A program made the translations under genes and the position numbers. From CAYYYA01 sp964487895 (GTDB taxonomy: Bacteria; Patescibacteriota; Patescibacteriia; UBA1558; 2-01-FULL-52-15), in assembly GCA_964487895.1 (NCBI GenBank), contig CAZASM010000010.1:1-28890 (forward strand): DNA of 28,890 nt, given 5' to 3'. Positions 1 through 6,608 of the stretch are shown piece by piece (position 1 is the first letter of the stretch; the number at the start of each line of letters is the position of its first letter). The notes beneath the pieces were generated by a model. It was not told where the DNA came from, made no database searches, and worked only from the letters and a program-made list of their open reading frames with translations.

Positions 1-681
1 GTCGATCTTTGGAAAATGCGTAACGGTAAACTGTCTGCCCGCGAAGGTGCTGATGATTTACCACGTATTGGTCAAGCTATGGGTGTATTATCAGAAGCAA
101 AAATTTATATCGATGATACTGCTTCTTCTAACATTATGGAGATTCGTACTAAAGCGCGTCGTTTGAAACTGGAGTTTGGTCTTGATCTACTAATTGTCGA
201 TTATTTACAACTGATGGAAGGCCGCAGTTTAGAAAATCGTGTTCAAGAAATTGCCGAGATTACTCGCGCGTTAAAGGCTATTGCTCGTGAACTACAAGTA
301 CCAGTACTCGCCCTATCTCAGCTCTCACGTGCAGTGGAATCGCGCTCTCCAGCTATTCCAAAATTGGCAGATTTGAGAGAATCTGGGTCTATTGAGCAAG
401 ACGCAGATGTGGTAATGTTTATCTACCGTCGAGCCAAAGATAAAAGTCGTGACTGTCCAGAAGAAGAACGTCACATGGCCGAGATCCATATTGAAAAACA
501 TCGTAATGGTCCAACTGGTATCGTCAAGCTCTTCTTCGATGAAAATACTGTTTCGTTCAAAAATTTAGATCAACACCGCCAAGTCACCGCTCCAGTCGGT
601 GGCCAGACTATGGCTCCGCCTCCCCGCTACTATGAAAGCCCAACAGACCTTCCATTCAGTGCTGTCCCTCAGGTGAATTAG
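1..681 (+). CDS. dnaB: Replicative DNA helicase DnaB, C-terminal part (5' end outside window)
   Basis: The open frame runs in from base 1, so this is the last 226 residues of a longer protein. It is the RecA-like motor domain of the hexameric replicative helicase, which unwinds DNA at the replication fork using ATP. Visible motifs are the Walker B strand LLIVDYLQLM (about residues 62-71 of the fragment), the LALSQLSRAVE segment, and LRESGSIEQDADVVMFIYRR, all diagnostic of DnaB. Walker A lies upstream of the window. The last 30 residues are a Pro-rich, probably disordered tail. A GC-rich hairpin follows the stop, then ybaB on the same strand. Identification is firm. Confidence 0.95.
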   Translation, partial: VDLWKMRNGKLSAREGADDLPRIGQAMGVLSEAKIYIDDTASSNIMEIRTKARRLKLEFGLDLLIVDYLQLMEGRSLENRVQEIAEITRALKAIARELQVPVLALSQLSRAVESRSPAIPKLADLRESGSIEQDADVVMFIYRRAKDKSRDCPEEERHMAEIHIEKHRNGPTGIVKLFFDENTVSFKNLDQHRQVTAPVGGQTMAPPPRYYESPTDLPFSAVPQVN

Positions 682-697
682 GTTTAACCCTCCCTCG

Positions 698-718
698 CCC
701 TCCCTTGTAAAGGGAGGG
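698..718 (+). terminator. Hairpin after dnaB (possible weak terminator)
   Basis: CCCTCCCTT and AAGGGAGGG form a perfect 9-bp stem with a 3-nt loop, 16 bp after the dnaB stop. There is no T-run, so it may be a transcript-stabilising hairpin or a dispersed palindrome rather than a true intrinsic terminator. Confidence 0.45.
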
Positions 719-763
719 AATCATTGCTTCCAACAAACAAACTTAAAAAAATAATACTAACAT

Positions 764-1057
764 ATGTTTAATAAGCTCAAGCAATTCAACGACCTACGTA
801 AACAAGCGAATGACCTCAAGAGTGTCCTAGCTAAAGAAGAAGTTACTATTGAATCATCTGCTGTCAAAATAGTCATGGATGGTAACCAAGAAATTAAATC
901 TATTACTATTAACCCAGACTATCTACAAGCTAATAAAAAAAGCCAGCTAGAAAGCGAGATTTCTGACGGTATCAATAAAGCCATCAAAAAAGTCCAGCGT
1001 CTAATGGCTGAGAAGATGAAAGATATGGGAGGTTTCAATATACCTGGGATGAATTAA
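764..1057 (+). CDS. ybaB: YbaB/EbfC family nucleoid-associated protein
   Basis: A 97-residue protein of normal family length. It has the expected pattern of an N-terminal helix (FNKLKQFNDLRKQANDLK), a central beta hairpin (VKIVMDGNQEIKSITINPDYL) and a C-terminal helix ending in a Met/Gly-rich tail (MKDMGGFNIPGMN). Family members form dimers that bind DNA without strong specificity. The position just upstream of recR on the same strand is the classic ybaB-recR arrangement and supports both calls. No SD precedes the ATG; the leader is A-rich. A GGTAG-type repeat fills the gap to recR. Confidence 0.93.
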   Translation: MFNKLKQFNDLRKQANDLKSVLAKEEVTIESSAVKIVMDGNQEIKSITINPDYLQANKKSQLESEISDGINKAIKKVQRLMAEKMKDMGGFNIPGMN

Positions 1058-1130
1058 TGTAGGCTGGTAGCTTGGTAGGCAGTAGCGGTCGAGCTACAAA
1101 CCTACGAGCCTACATGCCTACTACCTACCA
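1058..1130. repeat. GGTAG/CTACC intergenic inverted repeat, copy 1
   Basis: The whole ybaB-recR gap is built of GGTAG-type words on the left arm (1058-1085) and CTACC-type words on the right arm (1094-1130), giving an imperfect long hairpin. The right arm ends directly against the recR ATG. The same words recur at 6577-6604, 9431-9502, 12859-12890 and 14375-14443. Confidence 0.7.
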
Positions 1131-1727
1131 ATGAATCATCTACCAGATTTTATAAAAAAGGTCGTCTCCCACTTCGACCGCCTGCCTGGCATCGGACCAA
1201 AAACGGCCACGAAGCTAGTTTTTTATTTACTCCAAGATCCAGCAGAAGCTCAGAGTTTCGCTCAGGACCTACTCGATGCTGGTGGTAAGACAATTTTTTG
1301 TCAACGCTGTTTCAACCTTTCTGACCAAGAGCTCTGCTCCATTTGCCGTGACCCTCAGCGCAATCAAAAACAAGTCTGTGTAGTAGCTCAAAGTCAGGAC
1401 TTGGAAGCAGTAGAACGAGTTAGTAGTTATAATGGTATTTACCACATACTTCACGGCACACTGAACCCACTAGAAGGTATCACTCCTGATAGGCTAAAAA
1501 TCAAAGAATTGTTACAACGCATCAAAGACGAACAGGTGGAAGAAATCATACTAGGACTAGATCCAACAATGGAAGGTGAATCAACTGGTATGTATCTTGC
1601 TAAGTTATTGAAACCTCTGGCTATCAAGGTAACCAAGCCAGCTCGTGGCTTACCAATGGGTAGTAATATTGAATATACTGATGAGGTGACGTTATCGTCG
1701 GCGCTGGAGAATCGTAAGGAAGTTTAA
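1131..1727 (+). CDS. recR: Recombination protein RecR
   Basis: A 198-residue protein of standard length for RecR, which works with RecO (and RecF) to load RecA onto single-stranded gaps. In order it shows the helix-hairpin-helix region (FDRLPGIGPKTATKLVFYLL, residues about 16-35), a four-cysteine zinc motif (CQRC...CSIC, about 57-72), and the Toprim domain (VCVVAQSQDLEAVE, then EIILGLDPTMEGESTGMYL). The C-terminal segment TKPARGLPMGSNIEYTDEVT is typical. The ATG directly follows a repeat and has no SD. The gene ends convergently with rplU, with a bidirectional terminator between them. Confidence 0.97.
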   Translation: MNHLPDFIKKVVSHFDRLPGIGPKTATKLVFYLLQDPAEAQSFAQDLLDAGGKTIFCQRCFNLSDQELCSICRDPQRNQKQVCVVAQSQDLEAVERVSSYNGIYHILHGTLNPLEGITPDRLKIKELLQRIKDEQVEEIILGLDPTMEGESTGMYLAKLLKPLAIKVTKPARGLPMGSNIEYTDEVTLSSALENRKEV

Positions 1728-1731
1728 AAAA

Positions 1732-1822
1732 GTATCACGTATGATGTATAAGGTATAAAGTAGAGCAAACCACGGTGGTTAATTTATGAGACACATTATA
1801 CTTGATACGTAATACTTTATAC
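1732..1822. repeat. GTATAA/GTATCA-type inverted repeat between recR and rplU
   Basis: The left arm (about 1732-1763) and right arm (about 1795-1822) share the inverted words GTATAAAGTA / TACTTTATAC, CGTAT / ATACG and GTATCA / TGATAC. A small AACCAC-G-GTGGTT palindrome sits in the middle. This is a REP-like palindromic intergenic element, distinct from the GGTAG family. Confidence 0.55.
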
Positions 1823-1853
1823 AAAAAAAGAACGCACTGAATGCGTCTTTTTT
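1823..1853. terminator. Bidirectional intrinsic terminator between recR and rplU
   Basis: An A-run, the stem ACGCA / TGCGT with a 5-nt loop, and a T-run form a hairpin flanked by A7 and T6, able to stop transcripts from both convergent genes. Confidence 0.75.
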
Positions 1854-1875
1854 ATTACAAACTATTGCAAGTAAA

Positions 1876-2184
1876 TTAACTCTTGATCGAAGTTACTTTG
1901 ACTTCCGTAAACTGCTGTCTGTGACCACGGGTTCGTTTGTAACGAATCTTAGCCTTGTATTTTACAACAGTAACTTTCTTCGCCTTAGCGTCTCTCAGGA
2001 CTTCAGCCTCAACAGTAGCACCTTTAATAAATGGAGAGCCCAGAGTAATACCATTATCATCAGCTAACATCAAAACTTCTGGGAAGCTGATTTTATTGCC
2101 TTCATGGACTAATTTCTCTACCTTCAAGGTCTGACCTGCGACGACTTTATACTGTTTTCCACCAGTTTTGATAATTGCGAACAT
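1876..2184 (-). CDS. rplU: 50S ribosomal protein L21 (bL21)
   Basis: Start chosen at 2184, giving 102 residues beginning MFAIIKTGGKQYKV, the normal bL21 N-terminus; an ATG four codons upstream would add MKFI, which the family lacks. Conserved parts are FAIIKTGGKQYKV, the VEAEVLRDAKAKKVTVVKYK stretch and the basic RYKRTRGHRQQFT segment. It binds 23S rRNA in the large subunit. Its usual partner rpmA (bL27) is not next to it: the gene stands alone between recR (convergent) and doxX (divergent). A consensus promoter lies just upstream, and the leader has no SD. Confidence 0.97.
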   Translation of the reverse strand: MFAIIKTGGKQYKVVAGQTLKVEKLVHEGNKISFPEVLMLADDNGITLGSPFIKGATVEAEVLRDAKAKKVTVVKYKAKIRYKRTRGHRQQFTEVKVTSIKS

Positions 2185-2212
2185 AATAAATTTCAATAGA
2201 TTAAGTGTCAGT

Positions 2213-2241
2213 AGTATACGCTACCAGAGATATTTTGTCAA
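2213..2241 (-). promoter_or_regulatory. Sigma70-type promoter of rplU
   Basis: On the minus strand TTGACA (2236-2241) and TATACT (2213-2218) are separated by exactly 17 bp. The start site would lie near 2206, leaving a leader of about 22 nt. Confidence 0.8.
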
Positions 2242-2287
2242 TCTTTAGGCCTAAATCAAGCACTTTTAGGCTGAAAACCTTAAGTAC

Positions 2288-2316
2288 TTCCAAGATAAGT
2301 CTGAAAGGTCTATAAT
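2288..2316 (+). promoter_or_regulatory. Promoter of the DoxX-like gene, implying a leaderless mRNA
   Basis: A perfect TATAAT at 2311-2316 ends 8 nt before the ATG, so transcription should start at or within a few bases of the start codon. The -35 region, 17 bp upstream (TTCCAA), is poor. Confidence 0.6.
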
Positions 2317-2324
2317 ATAGCTAT

Positions 2325-2786
2325 ATGTTACAAACAAAAACTATCTTATTGACCGTGCTCCGTCTAGCTCAAGGGTTCATATTTTTGTGGGCCTTTTTCG
2401 ATAAACTTTTGGGACTAAATTTTGCCACCAAGCCAGCCCAAGCCTGGATTAATGGAGGCTCACCAACAGCTGGTTTTTTGACCCATGCGCCCAACGTTCT
2501 AATTCAAAATCTCGGCGGTCAACTTTGGGTTGATTGGGTCTTTATGATCGGCTTACTGTGTCTCGGTATAGCGCTAATCTTTGCTATTGGTTTACGCATC
2601 GCGGCCTTCACTGGAGCTTTAATGATGTTATTAATGTGGTTCTCACTTCTACCGTTGGCGAATAATCCTCTGATTGACGACCACATTATCTACGCCTTAC
2701 TATTCTTACTCTGGCCCCAACTAACCATTGCTCCACGTTGGTGGCGTAACTCAGCGTTAGTCAAACAAGCTCCCTGTTTGCGTTAG
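2325..2786 (+). CDS. DoxX-family membrane protein
   Basis: A 153-residue protein with about four hydrophobic segments: near residues 5-28, 68-90, 91-110 and 120-135. The N-terminal part (LRLAQGFIFLWAFFDKLLGL, then AWINGGSPTAGFL) matches the DoxX/DoxD style of membrane proteins related to the thiosulfate:quinone oxidoreductase membrane subunit. Real activity in small-genome bacteria is uncertain; I see only the fold signature. The gene appears leaderless. Its 3' end overlaps the convergent DUF192 gene by 4 bp (2783-2786), with no terminator between them. Confidence 0.8.
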   Translation: MLQTKTILLTVLRLAQGFIFLWAFFDKLLGLNFATKPAQAWINGGSPTAGFLTHAPNVLIQNLGGQLWVDWVFMIGLLCLGIALIFAIGLRIAAFTGALMMLLMWFSLLPLANNPLIDDHIIYALLFLLWPQLTIAPRWWRNSALVKQAPCLR

Positions 2787-3232
2787 TTATAGACAACTTC
2801 ATCTCCTACTTTTACCTGATACCGACTGACAAAACCAGCCGGTATTTCTAATACTGTATCAACAAGTTGTTCTGACGAATATAGAGGCAAATTATCTTGC
2901 TGAGTCAAATCTACAGGTGGCGGAATATTTTCTGATATCTGAGTAATTTTTGTGCCACGCAACCAAATAATATCTAGCGGAATAAGCATATCTTTCATCC
3001 AAAACTGATACTTACCAGCCACAGGAAAAAGGAATAACATTCCTTGATTCCAATCTAGATGTTGCACTCCACCTAAACCACGTTGAAGTTCTGCCTGATT
3101 ACTAGCCAGAGTAACATTAACTTTCTGTCCACCTATATAGACACTACGAACTCTACCGTCGTGAAAATACAGATAACCGATGACAGTAATTACACCACAA
3201 GCTAGGGCAAAACCAATAATATTTTTTTTCAT
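2783..3232 (-). CDS. DUF192 domain protein, membrane-anchored or secreted
   Basis: A 149-residue protein. Residues 1-24 form a signal-anchor (MKKNIIGFALACGVITVIGYLYF). The rest is a DUF192 domain: QAELQRGLGGVQHL, then GMLFLFPVAGKYQFWMKDML, then IPLDIIWLRG and a C-terminal VLEIPAGFVSRY. DUF192 is a small beta barrel of unknown function; the FWMKDMLIPLDI core is its hallmark. The start overlaps the stop of the upstream glycosyltransferase gene as ATGA, so the two are probably translationally coupled. It is the last gene of the adk operon. Confidence 0.88.
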   Translation of the reverse strand: MKKNIIGFALACGVITVIGYLYFHDGRVRSVYIGGQKVNVTLASNQAELQRGLGGVQHLDWNQGMLFLFPVAGKYQFWMKDMLIPLDIIWLRGTKITQISENIPPPVDLTQQDNLPLYSSEQLVDTVLEIPAGFVSRYQVKVGDEVVYN

Positions 3233-4308
3233 TTTTGTTTTTTTGGCGTAATAATGACCAGAAGCACAATCATAGCCAGAACCAAAAACCCAAGTGCAAC
3301 AATCTTACCTATTGGAGAAGTTAATAAAGAAACACTACCAAAAAGTAGAGCTAACAAACTCATAAAGAGAACTACTTGTCTCTGGCTCCAGCCTAATTGC
3401 AAAAAACGAAAATGAAGATGACCACCATCACCTGACATGGGGCTATGACCACTACTAATACGTCGAATGACAGACCAGACGACATCTAACATGGGTAATC
3501 CCATGACTAATAAAGCAGTGGCGATTTTACCTCCTGTCAGAATAGACAAAACTCCCAAACTAAAACCTAAAAAAGTGCTGCCGGACTCTCCCAAAAAAAT
3601 CTTCGCCGGATACCAATTCCAAAACAGAAAGCCTACTAACGAACCAGCTAAGATAATTGCAATGTATGAAGTAATTGACTGTGGTGTATCCCAAAACAAA
3701 CTAACACTAAAAATCACCAAAGCGGCGATACCAGAAACAGAAGAAGCTAGCCCATCGAGACCATCTAACAGCTTAGTGGTATACATAGTGGCTAGGAGCC
3801 AAAGAAAAGCTAAACTATCAGCCAAAGGAAGCCAAAGCCTACTATGACCAAAAAGCTCTAAACGACCAGCTGGCCACTGATTCAAATATAATAAACCACC
3901 AAATGGGTTGGTGACAAAAGCAACTTGTAAACCAGCAAGAATGACAATGCCAGCAGCCAAGAGAGGAAAAATTAATGACTGATACCAAAGCAAACGTTTA
4001 CGATCATCCAGAAATCCTCCTATCATCAGAACCAAACCAGCAATAAAAAAACCAACCAATAAAGTTGGGCTGATGTGTGCTCCTTGCAACCTACCGCTAA
4101 ACCACAAACCAGCTGTTAATAGCAGCATGGTTAAATAAAGTGCCCAACCTCCCAACAATGGTATTGGTTGAGTATGAATTTTCCGCTTCTCTGTTGGGTA
4201 GTCTAATATTTTCCAGCTGATTGCCAATGAACGAATAAGCCACGTCAAGACACCAGCTAAGGCAACAGCGGTCAGAAAGACAATAAAATACTCAAGAGCC
4301 CATCTCAT
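3229..4308 (-). CDS. Glycosyltransferase family 4 (MraY/WecA/TagO-like) membrane enzyme
   Basis: Start taken at 4308 (MRWALEYFIVFL), 359 residues; an earlier in-frame ATG at 4392 would overlap ruvX by 100 bp. About ten membrane helices are visible. Family signatures are DYPTEKRKIHTQPIPLLGG near the N-terminus, KLLDGLDGLASSVSG (Asp-rich active-site loop), KIFLGESGSTFLGFSLG, and SPMSGDGGHLHFRFLQLG. Such enzymes move a sugar-1-phosphate from a UDP-sugar to undecaprenyl phosphate at the inner membrane face. The GDGGHLHFR loop favours WecA/TagO-like UDP-GlcNAc use over MraY, but substrate choice is inferred. The start overlaps the end of ruvX by 17 bp. Confidence 0.88.
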   Translation of the reverse strand: MRWALEYFIVFLTAVALAGVLTWLIRSLAISWKILDYPTEKRKIHTQPIPLLGGWALYLTMLLLTAGLWFSGRLQGAHISPTLLVGFFIAGLVLMIGGFLDDRKRLLWYQSLIFPLLAAGIVILAGLQVAFVTNPFGGLLYLNQWPAGRLELFGHSRLWLPLADSLAFLWLLATMYTTKLLDGLDGLASSVSGIAALVIFSVSLFWDTPQSITSYIAIILAGSLVGFLFWNWYPAKIFLGESGSTFLGFSLGVLSILTGGKIATALLVMGLPMLDVVWSVIRRISSGHSPMSGDGGHLHFRFLQLGWSQRQVVLFMSLLALLFGSVSLLTSPIGKIVALGFLVLAMIVLLVIITPKKQK

Positions 4309-4681
4309 GCTGACGATCAATAAAAGTTTGTAAAATACGAGCAGCTGAAATATCGTCAATCGGCTTGCCATCCTGACGAACATCAGCACCACCAGAGGTC
4401 ATTCGCTCATCCTCCATAATAACTTCTTTATCTATTGCTGTTTGTAGAGCCTTAATAAAAGCATCTGTAGCTGTTGTACGTTCAGTAATCTTACCCTGTA
4501 AGCTTAACGGCCAGCCAACAACGATACGATCAACCTGCTCTGAGAGCACAATCTTTTTGATCTCTTCAATCAGAGCTGTATCACCAGCATAATCAATTAT
4601 TTTCCAAGGCAAAGCCGGGCCTGAAGCTTGTGCTAAGGCCAGACCAATACGTTTACTACCATAGTCAATACCAAGATACAT
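4292..4681 (-). CDS. ruvX: YqgF/RuvX family putative pre-16S rRNA nuclease (Holliday junction resolvase-like)
   Basis: A 129-residue protein of typical length with the RNase H-like fold. The N-terminus YLGIDYGSKRIGLALAQ carries the first catalytic Asp. IVVGWPLSLQGKITERT contains the central strand and loop, and MEDERMTSGGAD carries the DER(M/L)TS motif with further acidic residues; DDISAARILQTFID is the C-terminal helix with the last Asp. In E. coli the family member YqgF is involved in 16S rRNA 5' end maturation; a role in recombination is less certain. The ATG follows the map stop codon with no gap. Confidence 0.92.
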   Translation of the reverse strand: MYLGIDYGSKRIGLALAQASGPALPWKIIDYAGDTALIEEIKKIVLSEQVDRIVVGWPLSLQGKITERTTATDAFIKALQTAIDKEVIMEDERMTSGGADVRQDGKPIDDISAARILQTFIDRQHEMGS

Positions 4682-5428
4682 TTAAGTTAATATTCTACAA
4701 CCGTCTGCTGTCACAGCTATAGTCTGCTCCCAGTGAGCAGCCAGTGAGTGATCAATTGTATGAACATCCCAATGATTTGCTGCAATTTCAATATGCCAGT
4801 CACCGGTCGTGACCATTGGTTCAATGGCTAAAATCATCCCTTCAGTTAATTCCACACCAACTGTTATTTTACCATAATTCGGCACCGAAGGTTCTTGGTG
4901 CACTGTCCGTCCGACACCATGCCCTGTGAATTCACGCACCACAGCAAAGCCCTGAGATTCAACATAGCTCTGAATAGCTTGTCCAACTGCTCCTGTCTTC
5001 ACACCCGGACGGATAACTGCTAGACCCTGTTTCAATGCTTCTTGCGTCACAGCAATCAGCTTCTGCGCCGCTGTCGAGATACTACCAACAGGCACTGTGA
5101 TAGCCATATCAGTATAGAATCCCTGATAGACCAAGCCTAAATCTAATGACACGATATCCCCATCAACCAGAGGCTGATTAGTCGCTATTCCGTGTACCAC
5201 ACAATCATTAATACTAACACACAGCGCATTCGGATAAGGTGGTTGACCATAACCTTTGAAAGCTGGCTGTGCACCTGCGGCGATAATTAATTTTTCTGCT
5301 AAGATATTCAGTTCAATACCTGTCACCCCCGGCTTCACCTGTGAACCAACTTGATACAAAATGTCGTGCAGTATTTTACCTCCTGTAGCTACTAGGTCTA
5401 TTTCTTGGGGGGTAAAATAGTTTTTCAT
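4682..5428 (-). CDS. map: Methionine aminopeptidase, type I
   Basis: A 248-residue protein that removes the initiator Met from new proteins. The pita-bread metal ligands are visible: Asp in DIVSLDLG, Asp in FYTDMAITV, His in GHGVGRTVHQEP, Glu in GMILAIEPM, and Glu in HWEQTIAVT. The earlier His of CVVHGIA is the substrate-binding one. Length and the absence of an insert match type Ia. Its ATG overlaps the adk TGA as ATGA. The adk-map pair downstream of secY is the standard bacterial arrangement, here interrupted by a small cassette. Confidence 0.96.
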   Translation of the reverse strand: MKNYFTPQEIDLVATGGKILHDILYQVGSQVKPGVTGIELNILAEKLIIAAGAQPAFKGYGQPPYPNALCVSINDCVVHGIATNQPLVDGDIVSLDLGLVYQGFYTDMAITVPVGSISTAAQKLIAVTQEALKQGLAVIRPGVKTGAVGQAIQSYVESQGFAVVREFTGHGVGRTVHQEPSVPNYGKITVGVELTEGMILAIEPMVTTGDWHIEIAANHWDVHTIDHSLAAHWEQTIAVTADGCRILT

Positions 5429-6081
5429 AGTTGACGTAATAATAACTCTAAATGGTGAGCTATGTGATCAATTTCTTGTTCTCCGTTAACACGGATTAAT
5501 TTGCCTAATTTTTCATAGTAACCAATTACTTTTTCGGTCTCACTATGATAAATAGCTAGCCGCTGACGGACAGCAGCCTCATGATCATCATCGCGTCTAG
5601 TCAAAGCAGTACCATCGTAGTCGCAAACATCCTTGACACGTGGTGGATGAGTAATGGTATTAAAAATATGTCCTTGAGGACAATTAACGCGTGTCACAAT
5701 TCTCCGTACTGCTTCCAAATCACTAATCTCAAATAAGACAATACTATCAAGTGGACTCATCTGCTCTAAAGCTTCAGCCTGATCCAAGCTACGAGGAAAC
5801 CCGTCCAAAACAAAACCTTGCCCTGATTTCAATTGAGATAAGTGGTTAACCAGAATATCAATAGTTAATTTTGTCGGCACTAAAGTGCCCTCTGTCGTCA
5901 TGCGTCTAATCTCATCACCATGAGGAGTCTGAGCTTGAGCAGCTTCGCGCAACATGGCTCCCATACCAAGAATCGTATAGCCAAAATGATCAGCTAGGAG
6001 CTGAGCTTGGGTGCCTTTACCAGAACCCTGGGGGCCAAGAAAAGACAATTTTAAATCTAGTCGTAAATCTTTATGAGACAT
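5425..6081 (-). CDS. adk: Adenylate kinase with a Cys/His zinc-type lid
   Basis: Start set at 6081 (MSHKDLRLDLKLSFLGPQGS), 218 residues; the frame stays open upstream, but that part runs through a terminator and promoter. The enzyme interconverts ATP + AMP with 2 ADP. The P-loop is GPQGSGKGTQ, the AMP-site loop VLDGFPRSLDQAE, and the lid runs from VNCPQGHIF to VCDYDGTALTRRDDD, with Cys, His, Cys and Asp placed to bind zinc. The usual TGDMLR AMP-binding motif reads MGAMLR here, losing the Thr and Asp, which is unusual. A promoter ends 11 nt before the ATG. Confidence 0.95.
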   Translation of the reverse strand: MSHKDLRLDLKLSFLGPQGSGKGTQAQLLADHFGYTILGMGAMLREAAQAQTPHGDEIRRMTTEGTLVPTKLTIDILVNHLSQLKSGQGFVLDGFPRSLDQAEALEQMSPLDSIVLFEISDLEAVRRIVTRVNCPQGHIFNTITHPPRVKDVCDYDGTALTRRDDDHEAAVRQRLAIYHSETEKVIGYYEKLGKLIRVNGEQEIDHIAHHLELLLRQL

Positions 6082-6092
6082 TATACGCTGGC

Positions 6093-6121
6093 ATTGTAGC
6101 GGAAAGAACCAGTAAATACAA
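6093..6121 (-). promoter_or_regulatory. Promoter of the adk-map-ruvX-GT4-DUF192 operon
   Basis: On the minus strand TTGTAT (6116-6121) and TACAAT (6093-6098) are 17 bp apart. The -10 box ends 11 nt before the adk ATG, giving a leader of only a few nt. It lies directly after the terminator of the small cassette, so adk is uncoupled from secY transcription. Confidence 0.65.
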
Positions 6122-6126
6122 GTTAT

Positions 6127-6161
6127 AAAAAAAGGCGCCCGGACCAAAAAGTCCTGACGCC
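6127..6161 (-). terminator. Intrinsic terminator of the small orphan gene
   Basis: On the minus strand the arms GGCG-TCA-GGAC and GTCC-GGG-CGCC pair around a 6-nt loop (one mismatch), followed by seven T. It lies 27 bp after the stop of the 6189-6464 gene. Confidence 0.85.
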
Positions 6162-6188
6162 ACGTGATTCCTCCGCCCTTGACCAGAC

Positions 6189-6464
6189 TCAGTCCACCTT
6201 GAACTGGTAGGTCGTAACGCCCTGTCCAACCGGAACGAGCTCGCAATAGAGCCCATTAAGTAAAGCAAGAAGCTGGGCTAGATGGTAAAACTGATCAGGA
6301 GTCAGTCCAGGGAATAGATATTTGTTATCCGCGTCACGAATATTATCCCCCTTCAAAAATAGGTGTGATTTCGCGTTCGGATTGATGAACTTGACAGTGC
6401 TCCCTCTGGGACAGTACTGAATCATCGCTCCAGCACAGACCTCAAACTTCACTTTGGTAGTCAT
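6189..6464 (-). CDS. Unrecognised 91-residue protein in a stand-alone cassette between secY and adk
   Basis: I do not recognise this protein. Start chosen at 6464 (MTTKVKFEVCAGAMIQ) because AGGAG lies 5 nt upstream; an ATG five codons earlier has no SD. It is soluble-looking, with three Cys (CAGAMIQYC, and a third near the C-terminus), a beta-rich first half, a helical DQFYHLAQLLALLNGLYCEL segment and a final strand (TTYQFKV). It interrupts the widely conserved secY-adk-map order and has its own TTGACA promoter, leader hairpin, SD and strong terminator. Codons end in G/C more often than in secY or adk. This is the same design as the island genes at 19.9-23.0 kb. Confidence 0.75.
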   Translation of the reverse strand: MTTKVKFEVCAGAMIQYCPRGSTVKFINPNAKSHLFLKGDNIRDADNKYLFPGLTPDQFYHLAQLLALLNGLYCELVPVGQGVTTYQFKVD

Positions 6465-6492
6465 ATCAGCTCCTGCCATATTTGAGGGTACC

Positions 6493-6507
6493 TACGGATT
6501 TTCCGTA
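6493..6507 (-). promoter_or_regulatory. Perfect 6-bp hairpin in the leader of the small cassette
   Basis: TACGGA-AAA-TCCGTA is a perfect inverted repeat between the predicted start site and the SD. It could shape translation or bind a regulator; nothing decides between these. Confidence 0.45.
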
Positions 6508-6514
6508 ATATGAT

Positions 6515-6543
6515 TTTGTATCATATTTCTATTTCATTGTCAA
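6515..6543 (-). promoter_or_regulatory. Promoter of the small orphan gene
   Basis: On the minus strand TTGACA (6538-6543) is 17 bp from TACAAA (6515-6520), with TGA before the -10 as an extended -10 element. The same TTGACA-N17-TGn layout drives the first island gene. Confidence 0.7.
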
Positions 6544-6548
6544 TTAAT

Positions 6549-6574
6549 AAAAAACCGTCTAGTCTCCCAAACGG
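6549..6574 (-). terminator. Intrinsic terminator ending the ribosomal/secY operon
   Basis: On the minus strand CCGTTTGG-GAGA-CTAGACGG forms an 8-bp stem (two G-U pairs) with a GNRA loop, then six T. It follows the secY stop by about 35 bp and closes the superoperon. Confidence 0.85.
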
Positions 6575-6576
6575 CA

Positions 6577-6604
6577 TCTACAAATCTACCAAACTACCGA
6601 GCTA
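6577..6604. repeat. GGTAG-type repeat, single arm, after secY
   Basis: On the minus strand it reads TAGCTCGGTAGTTTGGTAG followed by ATTTGTAGA. These are the same GGTAG words as in the other intergenic copies, but with no opposing arm. It sits between the secY stop and the terminator. Confidence 0.55.
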
Positions 6605-6608
6605 TATG

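Noticed and set aside
4308..4392. Extended N-terminus of the GT4 enzyme from an ATG at 4392
   Set aside because: It would overlap ruvX by 100 bp and add sequence not seen in the family; the 4308 start gives a normal N-terminus.
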